A stretch of 64,000 nucleotides of DNA. Origin: Mycobacterium sp. Z3061. GTDB lineage: Bacteria; Actinomycetota; Actinomycetes; Mycobacteriales; Mycobacteriaceae. The stretch is from contig NZ_CP134062.1 of assembly GCF_031583025.1 (NCBI RefSeq), forward strand, positions 620,001 to 684,000, read 5' to 3'. Under the pieces are notes generated by a model that was not told the origin of the DNA, ran no database searches, and saw nothing but the letters and a program-made list of their open reading frames with translations. Of the stretch, positions 9,818-16,499 are shown piece by piece. Numbering within the stretch: position 1 is the first letter of the stretch; every line of letters begins with the position of its first letter. Both the position numbers and the translations under genes were made by a program.

Positions 9818-9950
9818 AGCGAAGGGGAGTAGTTCCAGATCGTCGGCGTCAAGCCGGCGGCTGCGGATGGTCGACATACTGGCGATTGCGGATTCAGTTC
9901 GCACGCCCGGTCATCCACCGGGAAGTTTCCGGCGAGCGAGACCTTCGGCC
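9818..9950 (+). promoter_or_regulatory. yybP-ykoY (Mn2+-sensing) riboswitch
   Basis: Within the 340-base gene-free stretch 9680-10019 lie the hallmark blocks of the yybP-ykoY aptamer, in order. AAGGGGAGTAG (9822-9832) is the 5' metal-binding loop, GTCGACATACTGGCG (9870-9884) the second loop strand, and GCGAGACCTTCG (9935-9946) the 3' block. The P1 helix forms perfectly between CGAAGG (9820-9825) and CCTTCG (9942-9947). In B. subtilis yybP the corresponding blocks are GGGGAGTAG, GTTGACATACG and GCAAGACCTTTGCC, a very close match. This class binds Mn2+ and switches on manganese exporters and related membrane proteins. Here it precedes a CaCA-type cation exchanger in the same orientation, about 70 bases upstream of its start. 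Confidence 0.88.
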
Positions 9951-9971
9951 GACAAAACCGTCGGTCCGAAG
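9943..9971 (+). promoter_or_regulatory. Riboswitch expression platform: hairpin competing with P1
   Basis: CTTCGGCCGAC (9943-9953) pairs with GTCGGTCCGAAG (9960-9971) over 11 base pairs with a single bulged T and a 6-base AAAACC loop. Its left arm uses most of the 3' strand of the riboswitch P1 helix (9942-9947), so the two structures exclude each other. Metal binding should stabilise P1 and disrupt this hairpin, giving an ON switch. There is no U-tract, so it would act as a non-canonical terminator, a Rho-related signal or a fold that affects translation. Confidence 0.65.
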
Positions 9972-10019
9972 TCTCGCCGACGCCGACGGGACCCGGATCG
10001 CAGGAACCGAAGGACGCTA

Positions 10020-11240
10020 ATGGCATTGATCGCCGAACGCCGTCGGACCCGGACCCCCGCAGACGCACTGCTGCGCTCGCTGCTGACCACCCTGATTTTC
10101 ATCGCACCGGCGCTGGTCGTGCGCTGTGCCGGGCTGCACCCCACGCCGGTGGTGTCGCTGGTCGTCTACGGGGCGGCCGTCGTCGCGGCGAGTTTTCTGC
10201 TTGCCTGGGCGGCGGAGGCGGCGCAAATCGACGTCTCCGGCGGTCTGGCCATCGCCGTCCTCGCCCTGATCGCGGTGCTGCCGGAATACGCCGTCGACCT
10301 GTACTACGCCTACCAGTCCGGCTCCCACGCCGAATACACGCAATACGCCGCGGCGAACATGACCGGCTCCAACCGGTTGTTGATGGGCCTCGGCTGGCCG
10401 GTGGTAGTGCTGGTGGCGCTGTGGGTGGCACGGAAGGCGAGTGGGCCGACGGCTGCGCTGCAGCTCGAGCGCGGCAACCGGGTGGAACTGGGCTTTCTGC
10501 TGGTCGCGGGAATCGCCGCGTTCGCGGTTCCGGCGACCGGCCGCATCCACATCACGCTCGGCATCGCCCTGCTGGGCTGGTTCGGGTTCTATCTCTACCG
10601 GCTCAGCCGCGGCGTCGTGGAGGAGCCCGAACTGATGGGCACCGCCGCGGCCCTGGGCGCCCTGCCCGACCGGACCCGCCGGATCGCCGTCATCACCCTG
10701 TTCGCGGTCGCCGCCGGGGTGGTGCTGGCGTGCGCAAAACCGTTCGCGGAGAGCCTGATCGGGGCCGGCACCGAGCTGGGCGTCGACCGGTTCCTGCTGG
10801 TGCAATGGCTGGCGCCGCTGGCCTCGGAAGCGCCGGAATTCGTGATCGCGACCATCTTCGCCAGCCGGGGCAAGGGCACCGCGGCGATCGCCACGCTGAT
10901 CTCGTCGAAGGTCAACCAGTGGACCCTGCTGGTGGGCTCGCTGCCGATCGCGCATCTGGCCGGCGGGGGCGGCGCCGCGCTGGTTCTGGACGGTAGGCAG
11001 ATCGAGGAGATGCTGCTGACCGCGACCCAGACCCTGATGGGGGTGGCGCTGATCCTGGCGCTGCGCTTCCACCGCTACACGGCGTGGGCACTGTTGGCGC
11101 TGTTCGTGGTGCAGTTCCCGGTCGCGTCGACCGAGGGCCGGTTGGCGCTCAGCGGGGTGTATGCGGTGCTGGCCATCGGCGCGCTGCTGGTGAACCGCCG
11201 GCATGTGTTGCCGACGGTGCGCGCACCGTTCGTTGGCTGA
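10020..11240 (+). CDS. CaCA-family cation exchanger, probable Mn2+ or Ca2+ exporter
   Basis: 406-residue polytopic membrane protein of the sodium/calcium exchanger superfamily. ATG 10020 was chosen because GAAGGA (10009-10014) lies just upstream and because an upstream extension of the frame would translate the riboswitch. Both inverted alpha repeats are recognisable: LIAVLPEYAVDLYYAYQ with AANMTGSNRLLMGLG in the first half, and LASEAPEFVIATIFASRGKG with ISSKVNQWTLLVGSLP in the second. The two PE pairs supply the acidic ion-binding residues. Eleven or so hydrophobic helices follow the expected two-bundle layout. The upstream yybP-ykoY aptamer argues that manganese is the physiological signal and possibly the substrate. 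The gene has no counterpart at this position in M. tuberculosis. Confidence 0.88.
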   Translation: MALIAERRRTRTPADALLRSLLTTLIFIAPALVVRCAGLHPTPVVSLVVYGAAVVAASFLLAWAAEAAQIDVSGGLAIAVLALIAVLPEYAVDLYYAYQSGSHAEYTQYAAANMTGSNRLLMGLGWPVVVLVALWVARKASGPTAALQLERGNRVELGFLLVAGIAAFAVPATGRIHITLGIALLGWFGFYLYRLSRGVVEEPELMGTAAALGALPDRTRRIAVITLFAVAAGVVLACAKPFAESLIGAGTELGVDRFLLVQWLAPLASEAPEFVIATIFASRGKGTAAIATLISSKVNQWTLLVGSLPIAHLAGGGGAALVLDGRQIEEMLLTATQTLMGVALILALRFHRYTAWALLALFVVQFPVASTEGRLALSGVYAVLAIGALLVNRRHVLPTVRAPFVG

Positions 11241-11245
11241 CTTCG

Positions 11246-11257
11246 TAGCATTCAGCC
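11246..11257 (+). promoter_or_regulatory. -10 box for leaderless fadD4
   Basis: TAGCAT (11246-11251) lies 6 bases before the ATG at 11258, with no Shine-Dalgarno sequence between; this suggests a leaderless transcript starting at the fadD4 start codon. Confidence 0.4.
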
Positions 11258-12781
11258 ATGCAGATTCGCCCGCACGCGCAGGCCCACCCCGACAAGCCGG
11301 CCGTCATCCTGTATCCGTCGGGCACGGTGGTGACTTTCGGGGAACTCGAGGCGCGCGCCAACCGGCTGGCGCACTACTTCCGTGCTCACGGGCTGCGCGA
11401 AGGTGACGCCGTCGCGATCCTGATGGAGAACAACGAACACATGCACGCGGTGATGTGGGCGGCCCGGCGCGCCGGGTTGTACTACGTCCCGATCAACACC
11501 CATCTCGCCGCGGCCGAAGCGGCCTACATCGTCGACAACAGCAACGCCAAGGCAATCGTCGGGTCGGCGGCGATGCGTGATCTCTGTGCGGAACTGGGTG
11601 AGCACCTTCCCAAGGGGTTGCCGGGGGTGCTGCTCCTTGCCGACGGGGACCTCGAGGGCTGGCAATGCTATCCGGATTGCGTTGCAGATCAACCGGATAC
11701 CCCGATCCCCGACGAGATCGAGGGCGACCTGCTGCAGTACTCGTCCGGCACCACCGGCCGGCCCAAGGGCATCAAGCGCGAATTGCCCCATGTGCCACCG
11801 GAAGACGCGCCGGGCATGATGTCGGCGCTGGTCGGGTTCTGGATGGACCCCGACACCGTGTACCTGAGCCCGGCGCCGCTGTATCACACCGCGCCATCGG
11901 TGTGGTCGCTGACGGTGCAGGCGGCCGGCCTCACCACCGTGGTGATGGAGAAATTCGATCCCGAAGGCACGTTGGACGCGATCCAGCGCTACCGGGTCAC
12001 CCACGGCCAGTTCGTCCCGGCCATGTTCGTGCGGATGCTGAAACTACCTGAAGCCGTGCGCAACTCGTACGACCTGTCCAGTCTGAAGCGGGTGATGCAT
12101 GCGGCGGCGCCGTGCCCGGTGCTGATCAAGAAGCAGATGATCGAGTGGTGGGGCCCGATCGTCGACGAGTACTACGCGTCCTCGGAGGCCATCGGTTCGA
12201 CGCTGATCACCGCCGACGAGTGGCTGGCCCATCCGGGTTCGGTGGGTAGGCCCATGGCGGGCGCGCTGCACATCCTGGGGCAGGACGGCAAGGAGTTGCC
12301 GCCCGGGCATCCCGGCGAGATCTACTTCGAAGGCGGGTACTCCTTCGAGTACCTCAACGACCCGGCGAAGACCGCGGCCTCGCGTGATACACACGGCTGG
12401 ATGACCGTCGGGGACATCGGCTTTCTCGACGAGGAGGGTTACCTGTACCTGACCGACCGCCGCCACCACATGATCATCTCCGGCGGGGTCAACATCTACC
12501 CGCAGGAGACCGAAAACCTGTTGGTGACCCACCCGAAGGTGTTGGACGCGGCCGTATTCGGCGTCCCCGACGACGAGATGGGCCAGCGGGTGATGGCCGC
12601 GGTGCAGACCGTCGACCCGGCCGACGCCACCGAGGCATTCGCCGAGGAGCTGTCGCAGTGGTTGCGAGAACGGTTGTCGCACTTCAAGTGTCCGCGCTCG
12701 ATCGTGTTCGAGGCGCAACTGCCGCGGACCGACACCGGCAAGCTCTACAAGAACGAGTTGATCGAGAAGTATTCGGTGTGA
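11258..12781 (+). CDS. fadD4: Fatty-acyl-CoA/AMP ligase FadD4
   Basis: 507 residues of the ANL adenylating superfamily; activates a carboxylic acid with ATP to acyl-AMP and then acyl-CoA. The P-loop-like motif LQYSSGTTGRPKGIK lies near residue 160, followed by a substrate tunnel region, DEYYASSEAIG (the YGxTE-equivalent), the hinge motif TVGDIGFLDEEGYLYLTDR and HHMIISGGVNIYPQE. The C-terminal domain ends with DTGKLYKNEL, carrying the catalytic Lys. Length and context (fadE3 beyond) agree with M. tuberculosis Rv0214. Its stop overlaps the GTG of the next crotonase gene by GTGA, so the pair is translationally coupled. Confidence 0.93.
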   Translation: MQIRPHAQAHPDKPAVILYPSGTVVTFGELEARANRLAHYFRAHGLREGDAVAILMENNEHMHAVMWAARRAGLYYVPINTHLAAAEAAYIVDNSNAKAIVGSAAMRDLCAELGEHLPKGLPGVLLLADGDLEGWQCYPDCVADQPDTPIPDEIEGDLLQYSSGTTGRPKGIKRELPHVPPEDAPGMMSALVGFWMDPDTVYLSPAPLYHTAPSVWSLTVQAAGLTTVVMEKFDPEGTLDAIQRYRVTHGQFVPAMFVRMLKLPEAVRNSYDLSSLKRVMHAAAPCPVLIKKQMIEWWGPIVDEYYASSEAIGSTLITADEWLAHPGSVGRPMAGALHILGQDGKELPPGHPGEIYFEGGYSFEYLNDPAKTAASRDTHGWMTVGDIGFLDEEGYLYLTDRRHHMIISGGVNIYPQETENLLVTHPKVLDAAVFGVPDDEMGQRVMAAVQTVDPADATEAFAEELSQWLRERLSHFKCPRSIVFEAQLPRTDTGKLYKNELIEKYSV

Positions 12782-13722
12782 CCCTGCGGGTGGTCGATCT
12801 GTCCCTCGCGCCGGAGCCCGACACGGCTGCGCCGCCGGGCGTGATCGTCGCCTTCGGGTCGCCGCACAGCGAGTATTGGCTGGACACAGCGACTTTCACA
12901 CTGTCCGAGGAACGGTGCGACGATCCCCGGGTGGTCGCCGTCGATTCGGTGCCGCGGGTGTTGGCCGAGCTGACGCAACGTTGCCGGCAGTGGCCGCTGG
13001 CCAGCGCGGTCTGCGACGACGTGCTGCGCTGCCTGGACCCCGCCGGGGCCACCCTGGCCGGCCTGATCACCGAGTCCCTGGCCTACTCGACGTTGCAGTC
13101 CGGCCCGGAGTTCGCCCGCTGGCTCGCGCAGCGCGGACCCGCCCGGGTGCCGGACAGCGTCAATCCCGTTACGGTGCAACGCGACGGCGACATCCTGCGG
13201 ATCAAATTCAACCGGCCGGAGCGGCACAACGCCTTCTGCACCGGCACCCGCGCGGCGTTGCTGGAGGCGCTGGCGGTGGCGCAGCTGGATCCGTCGGTGA
13301 CCGGAATCGTGTTGAGCGGCAACGGTCCGTCGTTCTGCAGCGGGGGAGACCTCGCCGAGTTCGGCAGCTTCGCCGACCCGGCCAGCGGTCACCTGGCACG
13401 CACCCGGCACAGCCCCGCGCTGGTGCTCGACGAACTCACCACCCGGCTCGGGCCGGCGTGCCGCGCGCAGGTGCACGGACGGGTGCTGGGCAGCGGACTG
13501 GAGATGGCGGCGTTCTGCGGGTGGGTGCAGGCGGCGCCGGACTGCGTGTTCGGCCTGCCCGAACTGGGCCTGGGTCTGCTACCCGGTGCGGGCGGCACGG
13601 TCAGCGTCACCAGGCGCATAGGCCGTTGGCGCACCGCATATCTCGTGCTCTCCGGTCACACCGTCGACGCTCAGACGGCGCTGGCGTGGGGTCTGGTGGA
13701 CGCGATCGGCTTTGCTCAGTAG
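12778..13722 (+). CDS. Enoyl-CoA hydratase/isomerase family protein with N-terminal extension
   Basis: 314 residues. The GTG at 12778 overlaps the fadD4 stop by 4 bases. Residues 1-120 are a variable extension; the crotonase core starts at DILRIKFNRPERHNAF. Oxyanion-hole elements SFCSGGDLAEFG and GRVLGSGLEMA are present, as is the catalytic-Glu loop FGLPELGLGLLPGAGG. The protein ends soon after the GLVDAIG element, so the usual C-terminal helical lid is short. It would hydrate or isomerise an acyl-CoA, probably the product of the coupled ligase. M. tuberculosis has no such gene between fadD4 and fadE3. It converges on the CD225 gene with a 7-base overlap of the ends. Confidence 0.85.
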   Translation: MTLRVVDLSLAPEPDTAAPPGVIVAFGSPHSEYWLDTATFTLSEERCDDPRVVAVDSVPRVLAELTQRCRQWPLASAVCDDVLRCLDPAGATLAGLITESLAYSTLQSGPEFARWLAQRGPARVPDSVNPVTVQRDGDILRIKFNRPERHNAFCTGTRAALLEALAVAQLDPSVTGIVLSGNGPSFCSGGDLAEFGSFADPASGHLARTRHSPALVLDELTTRLGPACRAQVHGRVLGSGLEMAAFCGWVQAAPDCVFGLPELGLGLLPGAGGTVSVTRRIGRWRTAYLVLSGHTVDAQTALAWGLVDAIGFAQ

Positions 13723-14096
13723 CCGGAGTAGGTGGTGTAGGTGGTCGACGGCGCGTTGGACACGGCCACCGCGATCAGCACCACGTACAGGATGATCGAC
13801 ACCACGATCACCACCGCACCGACGATGGCGCTGATGATCGCCCACTTCTTGGCGTTGCGCGAAGCGTCCTGAGCCTCCTGGTAGCGGCCCTGTGCCCACA
13901 GCCCGGAGACCTTGGTGGAGTAGACGATCGACACAATGCCGGCCGGCAGACAGCACAGCACGGTGCTCAGAATCGCCCACACCAGGTAGTTGTCCGGCTC
14001 CGGGCCGGCTCCGTAAGCCGGCGGCCCGCCGTAGCCCGGCGGCGGCTGGCCCTGCCAACCCGGGTTGGCGCCGTACGGGTCCGACGGATAACTCAT
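13716..14096 (-). CDS. CD225/dispanin-domain membrane protein
   Basis: 126 residues from ATG 14096, which has GGGAAGG upstream. A Pro/Gly/Tyr-rich cytosolic N-terminus (PPPGYGGPPAYGAG) precedes two membrane helices. The first helix and loop carry the CD225 signature CCLPAGIVSIVYSTKV followed by the RYQEAQDASRNAKKWA loop, and the second helix is IISAIVGAVVIVVSIILYVV. This is the prokaryotic arm of the IFITM-like dispanin family. Its function in mycobacteria is unknown; related proteins bend or tether membranes. It stands alone between the crotonase and fadE3 and is not found here in M. tuberculosis. Confidence 0.85.
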   Translation of the reverse strand: MSYPSDPYGANPGWQGQPPPGYGGPPAYGAGPEPDNYLVWAILSTVLCCLPAGIVSIVYSTKVSGLWAQGRYQEAQDASRNAKKWAIISAIVGAVVIVVSIILYVVLIAVAVSNAPSTTYTTYSGY

Positions 14097-14205
14097 GGCC
14101 GCTGCCTTCCCTTGGGTCGCCACTTTGCTGGTGCCTCGCGGCGAGTCAGGCAAATATAGCGCACCCACCGGCGTGCGGGCAGGCCGAAGCGGACCCGCGT
14201 TGCGC

Positions 14206-15366
14206 TCAGATTCCGCCGCGCGACACCAGCTGTGCGGCGATGACGTTGCGCTGGATCTCGTTGGTGCCCTCGCCCACGATCATCAGTGGCGCGTCCCGGA
14301 AATAGCGCTCGACGTCGTATTCGGTGGAGTAACCGTAGCCGCCGTGGATGCGAACCGCGTTCAGCGCGATCTCCATGGCCACCTCCGAGGCGAACAACTT
14401 GGCCATGCCCGCCTCCATGTCGCAGCGCTGCCCGCTGTCGTAGCGTTGCGCCGCGTAGCGGGTGAGCTGGCGAGCGGCGGTGAGTTTCGTTGCCATGTCG
14501 GCCAAGTAGTTCCCGACGGCCTGATGCTTCCAGATCGGCCGGCCGAAACTTTCACGCTGCTGGGCGTATTCCAGCGCGTCCTCCAGCGCCGCGGTCGCCA
14601 CGCCCAGCGCCCGGGCGGCCACCTGGATCCGTCCGGTCTCCAGGCCCTTCATCATCTGCGAAAACCCTTTGCCCATAACGCCGCCCAGTACGGCAGCAGC
14701 CGGAACCCGGAAGTCGTCGAACGAAAGCTCGCACGATTCCACGCCCTTGTAGCCCAACTTGGGCAGATCCCGCGACACCGTCAGACCCGGCCCGTGTTCG
14801 ACCAGTAGCACCGATATGCCCTGGTGCCGCGGGGTGGCGTTCGGGTCGGTCTTGACCAGCAGCGCGATCAGCCCGGAGCGGCGTGCGTTGCTGATCCAGG
14901 TCTTGGAACCGTTGACCACCAACGTATCCGGGTCCGTGGCCGGCAGCGCGGTGGTGGTCATGTTCTGCAGATCGGAGCCGCCGCCCGGTTCGGTGAGCGC
15001 CATCGTGGCACGCAGTTCGCCAGTGGCCATGGGCGGCAGATACTTTCGCTTCTGCTCCGGGGTGCCGAACAGGGTCAGCAGCTTGGCGACGACGGTGTGC
15101 CCGCCCATGGCGCCGGCCAAGCTCATCCAGCCGCGGGCGAGTTCCTGGGTCACCTGCACATAACACGGCATCGAGACCGGTGAACCGCCGTAATCCTCGT
15201 CGATGGCCAGGCCGTAGATGCCGATACGCTTCATCTGCTCGATCCAGGCCTCGGGGTAGGTGTTGGCGTGCTCGACCTCCCGCACGGTGGGCCGCACATC
15301 GCGGTCGATGAACGCCCGCACGGTGGCCACCAGCATCGCCTCGTCTTCGTTGAGTTCAGTACTCAC
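14206..15366 (-). CDS. fadE3: Acyl-CoA dehydrogenase FadE3
   Basis: 386-residue FAD enzyme for the first step of beta-oxidation. It starts at GTG 15366, five bases after AAGGAG. The N-terminal helical domain leads into ATMALTEPGGGSDLQNM, the FAD/substrate motif of the middle domain. The C-terminal domain has the QAVGNYLADMATKLTAAR helix, the adenine-binding IHGGYGYSTEYDVERYFRD and MIVGEGTNEIQRNVI. The catalytic-base residue cannot be fixed by eye but would lie in this last region. It matches M. tuberculosis Rv0215c in place and orientation, and is divergent from the double-hotdog gene. Confidence 0.94.
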   Translation of the reverse strand: MSTELNEDEAMLVATVRAFIDRDVRPTVREVEHANTYPEAWIEQMKRIGIYGLAIDEDYGGSPVSMPCYVQVTQELARGWMSLAGAMGGHTVVAKLLTLFGTPEQKRKYLPPMATGELRATMALTEPGGGSDLQNMTTTALPATDPDTLVVNGSKTWISNARRSGLIALLVKTDPNATPRHQGISVLLVEHGPGLTVSRDLPKLGYKGVESCELSFDDFRVPAAAVLGGVMGKGFSQMMKGLETGRIQVAARALGVATAALEDALEYAQQRESFGRPIWKHQAVGNYLADMATKLTAARQLTRYAAQRYDSGQRCDMEAGMAKLFASEVAMEIALNAVRIHGGYGYSTEYDVERYFRDAPLMIVGEGTNEIQRNVIAAQLVSRGGI

Positions 15367-15495
15367 CCGACTCCTTCCCGCCGTCGGCCGAGCGTGAACG
15401 GGGCGACGTGCGACCGGCGTGTCGCGTCGTCATATTCACTCTCGGTGAGGCGCGTGTTTGACCCTCGCTGAGACAGCCTGCCAGCATGGCATTTC

Positions 15496-16485
15496 GTGAC
15501 TGACGGGTATGCAGCGGTGCGCGAGGGCGGCCCCTACTTCGACGATCTCAGCGTGGGGGAGGTGTTCGACTGGGCGCCTTCGGTCACCCTGTCGCCGGGG
15601 CTGGCCGCCGCGCATCAGGGGATCATCGGCGACCGGCTGCGGCTGGCCCTGGACGCCGATCTGTGCTTCGCGGTAACGGGCGCACCGGCCGCGCTGGCGC
15701 ACCCGGGGCTGGTGTGCGACGTGGCGATCGGGCAGTCCACGCTGGCCACGCAACGGGTCAAAGCCAATCTGTTCTACCGCGGGTTGACGTTCCACCGGTT
15801 CCCGGTGATCGGCGACACCCTCTACACCAGGACCGAAGTCGTGGGTCTGCGCGCCAACACGGCCAAGGCGGGGCGGGCGCCCACCGGGATGGCGGCACTG
15901 CGCATGACGACGATCGACCAGGCCGATCGACTGGTGCTGGACTTCTACCGCTGCGCGATGCTGCCGGCCGGGCCGGGCTGGGCGCCCGAGGACGCCGCGA
16001 CCCGCGGCGACGACCTGTCCGCGCTCGAAGCGGTCCCACCGGCGGTGAACCCCACCGAAACCTGGGACGGCGAGGCCTTCCGCCGCAAGGTGCCGGGCCC
16101 GCACTTCGACCCGAAGCTGGCCGGTACCGTGCTGCACAGTACCGGCGACGTGGTCAGCAGTGCCCCCGAGCTGGCCCGTCTCACCCTGAACATCGCTGCC
16201 ACACATCATGATTCGCGGGTGGGCGGGCAACGGCTGGTGTACGGCGGACACACCATCGGGCTGGCGTGCGCGCAGGCCAACCGGCTGCTGCCCAACCTCG
16301 CCACGGTGCTGGGCTGGGAGTCCTGCGATCACACCGGCCCGGTGCACGAGGGCGACACGTTGTACAGCGAGCTGCACGTCGAATCGGCTGACACGGGCGT
16401 GCTGACGCTGCGTTCGCTGGTCTACGCGGTGGGCGAGCCGGACCGGCAGGTGCTGGACTGGCGCTACCGCGCGCTGCAGTTCTAG
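15496..16485 (+). CDS. Double-hotdog (MaoC-like) dehydratase-family protein, Rv0216 orthologue
   Basis: 329 residues starting at GTG 15496 (VTDGYAAVREGGPYFDDL). Two hotdog repeats are apparent: the N-terminal DDLSVGEVFDWAPSVTLSP with TFHRFPVIGDTLYTRTEV, and the C-terminal GQRLVYGGHTIGLACAQANR with VHEGDTLYSELHV. The second half carries the hydratase-like GHTIGLA motif where (R)-hydratases keep their catalytic His. The M. tuberculosis orthologue has a solved double-hotdog structure and was reported as important during infection; its substrate is not known to me. The start is 12 bases into a region with no good Shine-Dalgarno, so it is slightly uncertain. It converges on the giant PE_PGRS gene 14 bases beyond. 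Confidence 0.88.
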   Translation: MTDGYAAVREGGPYFDDLSVGEVFDWAPSVTLSPGLAAAHQGIIGDRLRLALDADLCFAVTGAPAALAHPGLVCDVAIGQSTLATQRVKANLFYRGLTFHRFPVIGDTLYTRTEVVGLRANTAKAGRAPTGMAALRMTTIDQADRLVLDFYRCAMLPAGPGWAPEDAATRGDDLSALEAVPPAVNPTETWDGEAFRRKVPGPHFDPKLAGTVLHSTGDVVSSAPELARLTLNIAATHHDSRVGGQRLVYGGHTIGLACAQANRLLPNLATVLGWESCDHTGPVHEGDTLYSELHVESADTGVLTLRSLVYAVGEPDRQVLDWRYRALQF

Positions 16486-16499
16486 ACCCGCCGGGCCGG

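Noticed and set aside
15482..15492. ATG at 15485 upstream of the double-hotdog gene
   Set aside because: It reads ATGGCATTTCGTGACTGA, a five-codon dead end in another frame; the GTG at 15496 fits the family N-terminus.
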